This document shows, one piece after another, positions 33,418-42,210 of a DNA stretch of 64,000 nt. Below the pieces are notes generated by a model. It had not been told where the DNA came from. It did no database searches and was given only the letters and a program-made list of their open reading frames with translations. Position 1 is the stretch's first letter. Every line of letters starts with the position of its first letter. The stretch is from Pseudomonas sp. IPO3778 (lineage in GTDB: Bacteria; Pseudomonadota; Gammaproteobacteria; Pseudomonadales; Pseudomonadaceae). The position numbers and the translations under genes were made by a program. Location of the stretch: NCBI RefSeq assembly GCF_013386825.1, contig NZ_JACARC010000023.1, forward strand, positions 47,408 to 111,407, in the 5' to 3' direction.

Positions 33418-34859
33418 TGCGTTTGTCCGAACTGAAAAATGCCGGCCGTACCCCCAGCCTGCCCCTGAGCATCGAGCTGGCAGACGCGGCCGGGCCTGGG
33501 CAGTTGCAACTGCTCAGCCTGCTGCGGGTATTGCCGGGCCAGCGCTATGTCGGCGCCGCCGTGTGGCGCGGGCGCCCGGTGCTGGCCAAGTTGCTGGTGG
33601 GCCGCAAGGCGGCGCGGCATTTTCAGCGTGAACTCAAGGGGGTGCGGCTGTTGGCCGAGCAAGGCCTGACCACGCCGCTGTTGCTGGCCGATGGTCTGCA
33701 AGAGGGCGAGGGTGGTTGGCTGCTGTTCGAGTTTCTGGAAGGCGCCGACAGCCTGGCTGATGCCTGGCACGCCGTTGAAGGTTTGCCGCCATTGGCCGAC
33801 GAGCAACAAGCGGTGCTGGCCGAGGCGTTGGGCGCGATTGCGCAGATGCATGCCAAGGGCCTGTGGCAGGAAGACCTGCACCTGGACAACCTGCTGCGCC
33901 AGGACGGCAAACTGTATTTGATCGATGGCGCCGGGATCTGCGTCGAAGAGGCGGGCAAGCCGCTGTCCCGCAGCCGGGTGCTGGAAAACCTCGGGGTGTT
34001 TTTCGCCCAATTGCCGAAAAACCTCGAGCCGTTTACTGAAGAGTTGCTGGTGCACTACCTGCTGAGCAATGGCGAACACGCGTTGCCGATGGAAGCGTTG
34101 CAGAAGCAGGTGCACAAAGTCAGCGTCTGGCGCTTGAAGGATTTCCTGAGCAAGGTGGGCCGTGAGTGCACGCTCTTCAGCGTGATGCGTGGGCCGTTTG
34201 CCTTGCGCGCGATTCGGCGTGAGGAAGAAGCGGCGATGCTGCCGGTGCTGGCGCAGGCCGATGCGCTGCTGGACCAGGGCCACCTGTATAAAACCGGCGG
34301 GGCGGCCAGCGTTGCCAAGGTCGAGGTGGCCGGTCGGCCGCTGGTGATCAAGCGCTACAACATCAAGGGTTTCGCTCATTGGCTCAAGCGCTTCTGGCGT
34401 CCGAGCCGGGCCTGGCATTCGTGGCGCGAGGGCAATCGCCTGGTGTTCCTCGGTATTGCCACGCCCAAGCCGCTGGCGTTGCTGGAAAAGCGTTTCCTGT
34501 GGCTGCGCAGCCGGGCTTACCTGGTGACTGAGTACCTGCCCGGGCCGGATATCATCGAGCGGTTTGCACCGTATGTTGAACGTGGCGATGCGCCTGAAGC
34601 CGAGTTGGTTGCCCTTGATGATCTGTTTGCAGAACTGATCCGCGAGCGCATCAGTCATGGAGACTTCAAGGGGCATAACCTGTTCTGGCAGGGGGACCGC
34701 TGGGCGATGATCGACCTGGATTCGATGTGTCAGCATGGTTCACTGAGCAGCTTCGCCCCGGCTTACGCCAAAGACCGCGCGCGGTTTATGCGTAACTGGT
34801 CTGAGAGCAGTGCGTTGCATCGGGTTATTGATCAGCGGGTGCCGAAAGAAGTGGGTTAG
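33417..34859 (+). CDS. Tandem kinase-domain LPS protein
   Basis: This 480-aa protein contains two kinase-like domains in a row. Domain 1 (about 1-240) has the catalytic loop LWQEDLHLDNLL and LIDGAGI. Domain 2 (about 275-480) has PLVIKRYNIKGF, ISHGDFKGHNLF and AMIDLDSM. Both keep the catalytic Asp, the Asn and the metal Asp. By position it matches the roughly 475-aa gene before the carbamoyltransferase in P. aeruginosa. The start at 33417 shares a base with the preceding stop and has AGGAGA upstream. It is the last gene of the operon that begins with waaF. Its acceptor in the core is unknown. Confidence 0.85.
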   Translation: MRLSELKNAGRTPSLPLSIELADAAGPGQLQLLSLLRVLPGQRYVGAAVWRGRPVLAKLLVGRKAARHFQRELKGVRLLAEQGLTTPLLLADGLQEGEGGWLLFEFLEGADSLADAWHAVEGLPPLADEQQAVLAEALGAIAQMHAKGLWQEDLHLDNLLRQDGKLYLIDGAGICVEEAGKPLSRSRVLENLGVFFAQLPKNLEPFTEELLVHYLLSNGEHALPMEALQKQVHKVSVWRLKDFLSKVGRECTLFSVMRGPFALRAIRREEEAAMLPVLAQADALLDQGHLYKTGGAASVAKVEVAGRPLVIKRYNIKGFAHWLKRFWRPSRAWHSWREGNRLVFLGIATPKPLALLEKRFLWLRSRAYLVTEYLPGPDIIERFAPYVERGDAPEAELVALDDLFAELIRERISHGDFKGHNLFWQGDRWAMIDLDSMCQHGSLSSFAPAYAKDRARFMRNWSESSALHRVIDQRVPKEVG

Positions 34860-34867
34860 GCTTTTCA

Positions 34868-34884
34868 GGGCCGCAGCGCGGCCC
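34868..34884 (+). terminator. Hairpin after the core kinase operon
   Basis: GGGCCGC and GCGGCCC pair around AGC, just after the stop codon at 34859. There is no T run. A further half-REP (CCCTCGCCACAAGCCTGTGG) follows before the convergent receptor gene. Confidence 0.45.
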
Positions 34885-34925
34885 AACGGGGGACAAGCCC
34901 CCTCGCCACAAGCCTGTGGCAGTTG

Positions 34926-37016
34926 CTAAAAGGTGTACTCGGCGCCGGCGCCGGCGTACCACGAGCGTCCTGGCGCCGCTTCGTAATAGCGGCCGTTGCC
35001 GTCCCCGACAATCACCGAGCCTACGTACTGGCGATCCAGCAGGTTATCCAGGCGCAGGGTCTGGTGAAACGTCCAGTGCTCCACCTTCTGTTCAAACCGT
35101 GCGCGCCAATTGAAGACGCTGTAGCCCGGCGCCGCGTGTTGCTGGTTGGTGTCTTCGACGTAGACCTTGCTGCGGTACATGCCTTCCAGGGCGGTGCTGA
35201 CCCAGTCCCGGGGCTTCCAGTTCAGTTCGGCAAATAAGGTGGTTTGCGGGACGCCGGGGAGGTAGTTGCCCTTGTCCACAGGTTTGCCGCCGCCGACGAA
35301 GTCGCTGTCGTAGGTGGCTTGCAGGCGGGTGTAGGCGATGTTGGTGCTCCACTGCTCGCTGAGCTGGCTTTCGATGCCCAGCTCGAAGCCGCGGCGCAGG
35401 GTGCGGCCGGCGTTCTGGTAGCTGGTACGGCCGCCGATGGATTGGTCCACCACCAGCTCATCCTCGGTGGTGATCTGGAAGAGGGCGGCGTTGACCCGTG
35501 TGTCATTCAACTGTGCTTTCAGGCCCACTTCATATTGCGTGCTTTCGGAGGGCTTCAGGCCGAAGTTGAACCCTTCGATATTGCCCGGGGCATACGCCAG
35601 TTCTGCCTGGGTCGGTGTTTCGAAACCCTTGCCGGCGCTGACGTAACCGTGCAGGTCGGGCGTGAAGGCGTACATCACGCTCACGGACGGGGTGTTCTTC
35701 TGGTAGGTCTTGTTGCCGCTGGAGTCGCCGTTGCTCAGGAACTGGTCGTCGACGTCCAGCTCCATGGTGCTATGGCGCACCCCGGCTTGCAGGGTCCAGC
35801 GGTCAATGGCCCAGTTGGCCTGGATATAGGGGTCGAGACTGCGGGCCGTATCGATTTCATCCCGGCGTAGCTGACCTTTTACGCCCAGGGTGTTGCCGCT
35901 GTAGTTCTGATAGCCGTGGCGACTGTCTTCGCTCTGGTCGAAATCCACGCCGGTGATGATCATCAGTTCACCCGGCACGCTGTCGATCGGCTGCATCCAG
36001 CGCACGGAGCCGCCGTAGAACTTGCGGTCGAACTGCACCACGCCGCCGCCGCGTTCGTTGGCGGGTGTGCCTTTGGGAATCGACAAATACTGAATCACGC
36101 TGCGTCGCCCGGTATACGCATTCACTTGCAGCGTCGCGTCACCAAAATACCGCTCGTAGTTCATCCCCACTTGCTGGTGGTCGATGCTTTTTCGAGTGTT
36201 GTACTGCTCTGCGAGGGGACTCACCGAGCGTGGGTCGGCTTTGTACGCGTCCCACGTCTGCCCCAACGGGTCCTGGGTGCCGTTCTGCTCCAGGCTGCTG
36301 TAGATCAGCGCCAGTTTGCTGTCGTCATCCGGCTCGACATTCAGCTTGGCGAAGGTCTGGTCGCGGCGGGCGCTGCTGTGGTCGCGATAGCCGTCGGTGT
36401 CCATACGCGAAGCATCGAGCACGAAGCCTGCGCCGTCTGCCGCGCCTTCGGCGGTCAGGTGGTTTTTGCTCAGGCCATCACTGCCCACCAGGGTCTCGGC
36501 GCCGATGCGCGGCGGGCCTTCGCCGTTGCGGGAAAACATCTGGATCACACCGCCCGCATTGCTGCCATACAGCGTGGCGGCCGGGCCGCGCAGGACTTCG
36601 ATGCGCTCGGCGGTGTCGAGGTTGAACGTGGCGGCCTGGCCCTGGCCGTCCGGGGTGCTGGCGGGGATGCCGTCGGCGACCAGCTTGATGCCGCGGGCCC
36701 CAAACGCCGAGCGCGCACCGAAGCCGCGGGATGAAATCTGCAGGTCCTGGGCATAGTTCTGGCGGTTCTGGACCACCAGGCCGGGCACCCGGGACAGTGC
36801 TTCAGAGGCGTTGATGCCCAGTTGGCCGTCGCTGATCTGTTCACGGCTGATGCTGTCGACCGAATACGGCAGGTCAAACGATGGGCTGGCGCTGCGGGAG
36901 CCGGTGACCACGCTGGGGTCGAGGACCAGTGGTGCTTCGTCGGCCTGGGCGCCGTTGTACAGGCCCAGCAGTCCGGGAAGCAGCATCGCAAAACGAGTGG
37001 GCACAACAACTTTCAT
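34926..37016 (-). CDS. TonB-dependent outer-membrane receptor
   Basis: This gated porin is about 696 aa long. From the start chosen here there is a signal peptide (MKVVVPTRFAMLLPGLLGLY, cleavage after GAQA), a plug domain (about 25-150, with ALSRVPGLVVQNRQNY and the RGPAATLYGSNAGGVIQ motif), and a 22-strand barrel that ends in the typical terminal Phe (GAGAEYTF). It would take up an iron or other metal complex or a similar nutrient using TonB energy. Ligand motifs are not recognisable. In-frame starts upstream at 37034 (ATG) and 37043 (TTG) only lengthen the signal peptide. It is on the opposite strand inside the LPS core cluster, alone, without sigma/anti-sigma genes. Confidence 0.88.
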   Translation of the reverse strand: MKVVVPTRFAMLLPGLLGLYNGAQADEAPLVLDPSVVTGSRSASPSFDLPYSVDSISREQISDGQLGINASEALSRVPGLVVQNRQNYAQDLQISSRGFGARSAFGARGIKLVADGIPASTPDGQGQAATFNLDTAERIEVLRGPAATLYGSNAGGVIQMFSRNGEGPPRIGAETLVGSDGLSKNHLTAEGAADGAGFVLDASRMDTDGYRDHSSARRDQTFAKLNVEPDDDSKLALIYSSLEQNGTQDPLGQTWDAYKADPRSVSPLAEQYNTRKSIDHQQVGMNYERYFGDATLQVNAYTGRRSVIQYLSIPKGTPANERGGGVVQFDRKFYGGSVRWMQPIDSVPGELMIITGVDFDQSEDSRHGYQNYSGNTLGVKGQLRRDEIDTARSLDPYIQANWAIDRWTLQAGVRHSTMELDVDDQFLSNGDSSGNKTYQKNTPSVSVMYAFTPDLHGYVSAGKGFETPTQAELAYAPGNIEGFNFGLKPSESTQYEVGLKAQLNDTRVNAALFQITTEDELVVDQSIGGRTSYQNAGRTLRRGFELGIESQLSEQWSTNIAYTRLQATYDSDFVGGGKPVDKGNYLPGVPQTTLFAELNWKPRDWVSTALEGMYRSKVYVEDTNQQHAAPGYSVFNWRARFEQKVEHWTFHQTLRLDNLLDRQYVGSVIVGDGNGRYYEAAPGRSWYAGAGAEYTF

Positions 37017-37173
37017 GAGTAAACCAGGATCCATGACACACAAAAGTGCGCGAGTTTAACGTTTCAGCCCGCTTTTACCATTTCGGAATCCTCTTACATG
37101 GCGCGGCGGCGCGCGGGGTCTGGGTCGCCTACAGGGCCGATGCTAGCGTTGCTGACCATTCAGAGGGCTGGCG

Positions 37174-37506
37174 ATGAGACTAAAAATGACTTTTGCACTA
37201 AGCGTTGGGCTCGTTGTGTTGAGCGGCTGTGGGACGGTCAACACCGTGCTGCGCGAAGACGCGGTAGCGGCACGTGAGCTCAGGAAGCAAAAAACCTATT
37301 GCCAGGCCATTCCCCGTGTCTACAGCGGTGTTGCCTTTGATTTCTGCCTGCTGCATGCCGCGCCGGACCTTACTGGAGTAATGATGCCGTTTGTACTCTT
37401 GGATATAACGGTCTCGGGCATTGTTGATACAGTGGTCCTACCCTATACGGTCTACAAGCAAGGTACCGATGGTAACCTCGGTATCTATTGGCGCCCGGGT
37501 TCATAA
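37174..37506 (+). CDS. YceK/YidQ family lipoprotein (first copy)
   Basis: This 110-aa protein has a lipoprotein signal peptide (MRLKMTFALSVGLVVLSGC, lipidated Cys at 19) followed by GTVNTVLREDAVA and conserved Cys residues (TYCQAIPRVYSGVAFDFCLL) that match the small YceK/YidQ lipoproteins (DUF1375). The family has no known function; predicted location is the cell envelope. AGAGGG precedes the ATG. The hydrophobic segment VLLDITVSGIVDTVVLPYTVY follows the family pattern. A paralogue lies 64 bp downstream. Confidence 0.8.
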   Translation: MRLKMTFALSVGLVVLSGCGTVNTVLREDAVAARELRKQKTYCQAIPRVYSGVAFDFCLLHAAPDLTGVMMPFVLLDITVSGIVDTVVLPYTVYKQGTDGNLGIYWRPGS

Positions 37507-37570
37507 ACGGATCCAGTGGGGTCGTATGGGCAGGGGTGAATGCCCACACTTATGTCAAATGGAGTTGTCC

Positions 37571-37912
37571 ATGAGTCCTGTCACCCGATTTCTTCTCGCC
37601 GCTGTACTGGTATCCACCACCGGTTGCGGCACCATCAACACGGTATTCCGCCCGGACGCCGTCGCCAGCCAGAACCTTAAGGAATCGCGCAGCTATTGTG
37701 AAAACGTGCCGCGTATCTACAGCGGGGTGATCTACGGTTTTTGCACACTGAACGGCGCACCCGACACCACCAAAGAGCACACACGCGATGCCTCCGGCTC
37801 CTTGCCGATCTTCGCCGCCGAGCTGGTTGGCTCCGGCTTGCTCGACACCCTCGTGCTGCCCTACACGGTTTACCGCCAGAACAGGGACGGCAGCATCGAG
37901 ATTTTCCGCTAG
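37571..37912 (+). CDS. YceK/YidQ family lipoprotein (second copy)
   Basis: This 113-aa lipoprotein is a paralogue of the previous gene: both share GCGTxNTVxRxDAVA after the signal peptide, YC...PRxYSGV...FC, and LDTLVLPYTVYRQ near the end. The signal peptide is MSPVTRFLLAAVLVSTTGC with Cys at 19. GGAG lies 8 nt before the chosen ATG at 37571; longer in-frame readings have no signal peptide. The two genes look like a tandem duplication that has diverged. No function is known. Confidence 0.8.
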   Translation: MSPVTRFLLAAVLVSTTGCGTINTVFRPDAVASQNLKESRSYCENVPRIYSGVIYGFCTLNGAPDTTKEHTRDASGSLPIFAAELVGSGLLDTLVLPYTVYRQNRDGSIEIFR

Positions 37913-37969
37913 CCCCGCAGTGACAACCGGTCGCCACAATCCCTAGATCATCACGGGACGTGTTTACGC

Positions 37970-37975
37970 TATAAT
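37970..37975 (+). promoter_or_regulatory. Possible -10 element before the carbamoyltransferase
   Basis: A perfect TATAAT is 91 bp upstream of the carbamoyltransferase start, followed by CCCGCCC. There is no good -35 hexamer at the usual distance. It would open the second LPS core operon (38067-44240). Confidence 0.4.
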
Positions 37976-38066
37976 CCCGCCCTTTAGCTGTTTCTCGCCC
38001 AGGCGGGGAGCACACTTTTTTCAGGCGTGACGCGCCTGCATGCAGACTAAAAGAGGCTAGACCCCT

Positions 38067-39824
38067 GTGGCATTGACGATTCTTGGCCTGTCCGGCGCCC
38101 TTAGCCATGATCCTTCCGCAGCCTTGTATATCGACGGCAAGCTGATCGCGGCCGCCGAAGAAGAGCGCTTCGTACGCGACAAACATGCAAAGAACCGCAT
38201 GCCCTACGAGTCGGCGAAGTTCTGCCTGGAACAAGCCGGTATCAAGCCTTCCGACGTTGACGTGGTCGCGATTCCATTCGCCCCCATCAGCCTGTTCGGC
38301 GAAGCCCGCTGGCACTATGCCAAGCGTTACTGGTACGCCCCGGACCGCGCCCTCGACGCGATCCTGATGGGCAACCGTCGCTATAAGCGCTATCGCAACA
38401 AGATCGTCTGGTGCCTGGAGCAACTGGGCTTCGATCCGAAGAAAATCAAGATCGAACCGGTTGAACACCACCTGGCCCACGCCTCCAGCGCCTATCACTG
38501 CTCGGGCTTCCAGGAGAAGACCGCGATCCTCGGGATCGACGGCAAGGGCGAGTACGCCACGACCTTCTTCGGCTACGGCGAAAACGGCAAGATCCACAAG
38601 ATCAAGGAATTCTACGATCCGGACTCCCTGGGCGGCCTGTATGGCGCTATCACCGAGTTCCTCGGTTTCGAGATGCTCGACGGCGAGTTCAAGGTCATGG
38701 GCATGGCGCCGTATGGCGACGCCAGCAAGTACGACTTCTCACGCCTGGCCTCCTTTGAGAACGGCGAGCTGGTGATCAACACCGACTACGCCAACGTCAT
38801 CGGCCTGCGCCGCTACAAAGAGAAGGGCAAGGGGTTCTACTTCTCGCCGAAACTGATCGAGTGGCTGGGGCCCAAGCGCGAAGGCGACATCGCCGACGAG
38901 CCGTACATCCACTACGCCGCGAGCATGCAGGCGCTGTTCGAGAAGCTGGCGTTGCAGATGATCGACCATTACCTGGGCGACATCCTGAAAGACACCGGCA
39001 AGCTGGCCTTCGCCGGCGGCTGTGCACTGAACGTCAAACTGAACCAGAAGATCATTGCCCGCGACGACGTCAAGGAGCTGTTCGTGCAGCCGGCGTCCGG
39101 CGATGCCGGCACCGCGGTCGGTGCGGCAGCGTACGTGTCCCATGCCCGTGGTGTACCGGTTGAGAAGATGGAACACGTCTATCTCGGCCCGTCCTACAGC
39201 AACGAAGACGTGATCGCCGCCTGCGCCAAACACCCGAGCAAGCCGGTGTGGCGCCAGATCGAAAACACCCCGAAACGCATCGCCAAGATCATGGTCGACG
39301 GCAACCCGGTGGCTTGGTTCCAGGGCCGCATGGAGTTTGGCCCGCGTGCCTTGGGCGGTCGTTCGATCATCGGTTGCCCGAGCGCCACCGGCGTGGCCGA
39401 CCGCATCAACCACCAGATCAAGTTCCGCGAGCGCTGGAGGCCTTTCTGCCCGTCGATGCTCGACACCGTTGCGCCACAGATGATCAAGGTCGATCACCCG
39501 GCGCCGTTCATGACCTTCACCTTTGAAGTGTCGGAAGAGTGGAAAACCCGCGTGCCGGAAGTGGTCCATGAAGATGGCACCTCCCGCGCCCAGGTGCTCA
39601 AGCGCGAGTACAACCCGCGCTACTACGACATGATGAAAGAGTTGGAAGTATTGACCGGCAACGGCGTGTCGCTGAACACCTCGCTCAACCGTCGTGGCGA
39701 AGCGATGATCTGCTCGCCGACCGATGCGCTGAATATGTTTTTCGGCTCCGACCTGCAGTACCTGATCATGGAAGACATCCTCGTGGTCAAGGACGGCGTG
39801 GACCCTTATGACGCTGTGGTCTAA
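38067..39824 (+). CDS. Carbamoyltransferase (LPS core, WapO-like)
   Basis: This 585-aa protein belongs to the NodU/CmcH carbamoyltransferase family. The N-terminal part has LGLSGALSHDPSAALYIDGK and EEERFVRDKHAKN, followed by the YrdC-like/Kae1-like fold with VEHHLAHASSAYHCSGF, and the C-terminal domain has GRMEFGPRALGGRSI. It probably makes the 7-O-carbamoyl group on heptose II that is characteristic of Pseudomonas LPS core. The GTG start is preceded by AGAGG. The stop directly abuts the mig-14-like ATG, so the genes form one operon. Confidence 0.88.
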   Translation: MALTILGLSGALSHDPSAALYIDGKLIAAAEEERFVRDKHAKNRMPYESAKFCLEQAGIKPSDVDVVAIPFAPISLFGEARWHYAKRYWYAPDRALDAILMGNRRYKRYRNKIVWCLEQLGFDPKKIKIEPVEHHLAHASSAYHCSGFQEKTAILGIDGKGEYATTFFGYGENGKIHKIKEFYDPDSLGGLYGAITEFLGFEMLDGEFKVMGMAPYGDASKYDFSRLASFENGELVINTDYANVIGLRRYKEKGKGFYFSPKLIEWLGPKREGDIADEPYIHYAASMQALFEKLALQMIDHYLGDILKDTGKLAFAGGCALNVKLNQKIIARDDVKELFVQPASGDAGTAVGAAAYVSHARGVPVEKMEHVYLGPSYSNEDVIAACAKHPSKPVWRQIENTPKRIAKIMVDGNPVAWFQGRMEFGPRALGGRSIIGCPSATGVADRINHQIKFRERWRPFCPSMLDTVAPQMIKVDHPAPFMTFTFEVSEEWKTRVPEVVHEDGTSRAQVLKREYNPRYYDMMKELEVLTGNGVSLNTSLNRRGEAMICSPTDALNMFFGSDLQYLIMEDILVVKDGVDPYDAVV

Positions 39825-40721
39825 ATGCTGAACCGCTTCCAGGGCTGGCGTGAACGTGGCTGGACGCCTGTCGAGGCCGAGGTTTACGCCCAGGCCTGGC
39901 AGCGTTTTGGCGGCAGCGTGGCGACTCATCCGCAGATCGTCGAGCGGCTGGCGCACCTGGCGCAGATTCCGGTGCGTTACCTGGGCTGGGAGCAGGACGG
40001 CGAGCTGAAAGGCGCCATTGCCACCTGGGGGCGCGACCTGGCCCTGTCCAAGGACGTGCTCAAGCGCAAAGGCAAAAAAGGCCTGTTCGATCTGGGTAAC
40101 GCCGAGATCATCCTGCCGATTGCCGCCGATGCGCAGCTGCCGTTGCGTCATCGAGCGCGTTACCTGTCGGCGCTGAACGAAGGGCACGTGAGCACCCTCA
40201 AGCCCCAGGCCGAGCAGTTGGCCATGGCACGCACACCGGAAGAACTGTCGAAGAAGTTTCGCTACAACCAGCGTCGTGAATTGCGTTTGCTGGAAGAGGC
40301 GGGCGGCGTGGTGCGGGCGGTCAGCGAGTTTTCCAGTACCGAATTGGCAGCGATCTATTGCGACCTGTTCCAGCGGCGCTGGGGTTTCCCAGCGGCAGGC
40401 GCCGAGCGTCTGGCGGAAGTATTGGAGTTGCTCAAGGAGTTCCTGTTCGGCTCGGTGCTGTTTCTCAATGACGCCGCGATTGCGGTGCAGCTGGTGTATC
40501 AGGTGCAGGCGCCGGCGTGGATCAGTGCCGAGTACGTCAACGGCGGTGTCGACCCTGAAACCAAAGCGTTCAGCCCCGGTAGCGTGCTGAGTTTCCTGAA
40601 TACCCAAAGTGCCTGGGAACAGGCGCGGGCCAGCGACAAGCCCCTGCGCTTCTCTTTCGGGCGTTCCGACCGTGAATACAAGGAGCGCTGGTGCAACCCG
40701 GTGCCGGTGTTCAGCGTATGA
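39825..40721 (+). CDS. Mig-14-like protein
   Basis: The 298-aa cytoplasmic protein matches the Mig-14 family, linked in Salmonella and P. aeruginosa to resistance against antimicrobial peptides and survival in hosts. The fold is related to GNAT/FemAB-like acyltransferases, visible in the motif FRYNQRRELRLLEEAGG and the C-terminal PGSVLSFLNTQSAWEQA and LRFSFGRSDREYKERWC. The gene lies between the carbamoyltransferase and dnpA as in P. aeruginosa, but without a glycosyltransferase gene between it and the carbamoyltransferase. The stop overlaps dnpA as ATGA. The substrate is not established. Confidence 0.85.
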   Translation: MLNRFQGWRERGWTPVEAEVYAQAWQRFGGSVATHPQIVERLAHLAQIPVRYLGWEQDGELKGAIATWGRDLALSKDVLKRKGKKGLFDLGNAEIILPIAADAQLPLRHRARYLSALNEGHVSTLKPQAEQLAMARTPEELSKKFRYNQRRELRLLEEAGGVVRAVSEFSSTELAAIYCDLFQRRWGFPAAGAERLAEVLELLKEFLFGSVLFLNDAAIAVQLVYQVQAPAWISAEYVNGGVDPETKAFSPGSVLSFLNTQSAWEQARASDKPLRFSFGRSDREYKERWCNPVPVFSV

Positions 40722-42124
40722 GCCGCAAGCAGCAATTGCTCAAGCAGCATCGGCGCAACAAGCGTATCGCGCTGTTGGTTGGCCTGTTGCTGTTGCTGGC
40801 TGTCGGTGTGCTGGTGGCCTGGTGGTTGCCGCTGGTGCTGGCGGTGGTGCTGTGGGCGGCGCATGAAGCCTGGTTTGCCGACCATTTGTTCTATTCGCCC
40901 AAAGACGGCTATGAGTACGCGTTTCCTGAGGGCAGCGAGTGCGCGGGCCTGCGTCTCGAAGCGGGGCGGCTGGTGTTGGACACGCCCCTGGTGGGCGATG
41001 AAACCCTGATCGTTGCGATTGAACTCAAAAGTGCCTGGCTCGGACGCTTTCTCGACCCGGCCGTAGAATTGCTGGGCCTTGATGCGCCGGACCGGCAAGT
41101 TTTTGAACGCGGCGTCGCAGGTCGGCGTTACCTCAACCTGACCGGCGCGGGCGAGGCACTGACCGCCGGCAAACTGCGCCTGCGCGGGCGCTTCTGCCGG
41201 ATCAAGGGCCAGCCTACGCTGTGGCGGTTCCGCCAGCCGGATTACCGGCGCCAGCGGGTGATGGTCATCGCGCCCCATGCCGACGATGCCGAACTGGCCG
41301 CCTTCAGCCTCTATAGTCAAGCCGATGAGAGCTGGATCGTCACCCTCACGGCGGGCGAAATCGAAGCCGATCACTATCAACACATGGGTATGCCCAAGGC
41401 CGACGCCGCACGACTCAAAGGCCGCCTGCGCGCCTGGGACAGCGTTACTGTGCCTCGCTGGGCGGGGGTTCCCGAGGCGCAGTGCGTGCAACTGGGCTAC
41501 TTCTGCATGCAACTGCCGGCCATGCAGGCCGCGCCGGATCAGCCCCAGGCTTCCCGGGAAGCCGAGTTGGACGATACCCGACTGTTTCGCCAGTTCAATG
41601 CCCTGGCCTTGCCCGGTGACGTGGACGGTGCGCCGACGTGGAACAACCTGATTGCCGACCTGCGGGCGCTGTTGCTCAAGGCGCGTCCGCAGGTGATCGT
41701 GTTGCCAACACCCTTGCTGGATCCGCACCCGGATCACATCTGTGCCCACGCCGCGATACTCGAGGCCCTGCACGGCCTGGAATGGCAACCGGACACGTTG
41801 CTCGGCTACGCCAACCACCTGCATGATAACGATCGCTGGCCCATGGGCGACTCGGGCGCTGGCGTGGCCTTGCCGCCGCGTTTTGACGCCTCCCGTGAAC
41901 TTGTGCCGTGCAGCTTGCCGCTGACCCTGAGCCAGCAGCAGGACAAGGCCATGGCCCTGGGCATGATGCACGACCTGCAGCCGCGGGCGCCGTTCAAGCG
42001 CCGCGTGCGCAGGTGGTTGCAGCAATTGCTGGCAGGCCGGAGTCCATCGCCTTACGGAGAGAATGAGTTCTTCCGCAAGGCGGTGCGCCGTCATGAGTTG
42101 CTCTGGGTGTTGAAGCAGGATTGA
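40718..42124 (+). CDS. dnpA: PIG-L family de-N-acetylase DnpA
   Basis: This 468-aa protein has an N-terminal basic start (MSRKQQLLKQHRRNKR) followed by one or two membrane helices (about 14-48) and a C-terminal PIG-L zinc hydrolase domain. The zinc motif appears as VIAPHADDAELAAF (PHxDD) and the second site as DPHPDHICAH. It is the positional equivalent of P. aeruginosa DnpA, a de-N-acetylase in the LPS cluster that affects antibiotic tolerance. The ATG at 40718 overlaps the preceding stop; a longer reading upstream is out of keeping with the family. The next gene starts 86 bp downstream. Confidence 0.88.
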   Translation: MSRKQQLLKQHRRNKRIALLVGLLLLLAVGVLVAWWLPLVLAVVLWAAHEAWFADHLFYSPKDGYEYAFPEGSECAGLRLEAGRLVLDTPLVGDETLIVAIELKSAWLGRFLDPAVELLGLDAPDRQVFERGVAGRRYLNLTGAGEALTAGKLRLRGRFCRIKGQPTLWRFRQPDYRRQRVMVIAPHADDAELAAFSLYSQADESWIVTLTAGEIEADHYQHMGMPKADAARLKGRLRAWDSVTVPRWAGVPEAQCVQLGYFCMQLPAMQAAPDQPQASREAELDDTRLFRQFNALALPGDVDGAPTWNNLIADLRALLLKARPQVIVLPTPLLDPHPDHICAHAAILEALHGLEWQPDTLLGYANHLHDNDRWPMGDSGAGVALPPRFDASRELVPCSLPLTLSQQQDKAMALGMMHDLQPRAPFKRRVRRWLQQLLAGRSPSPYGENEFFRKAVRRHELLWVLKQD

Positions 42125-42210
42125 GTGCTTATTGAAGGCAGGCTTGCAGCGCCTGCCGCCCCTTTTTCGCCGGGCTGCGTGCCCGCAGCCTGATTGCAGC
42201 ATGGAGAGTT

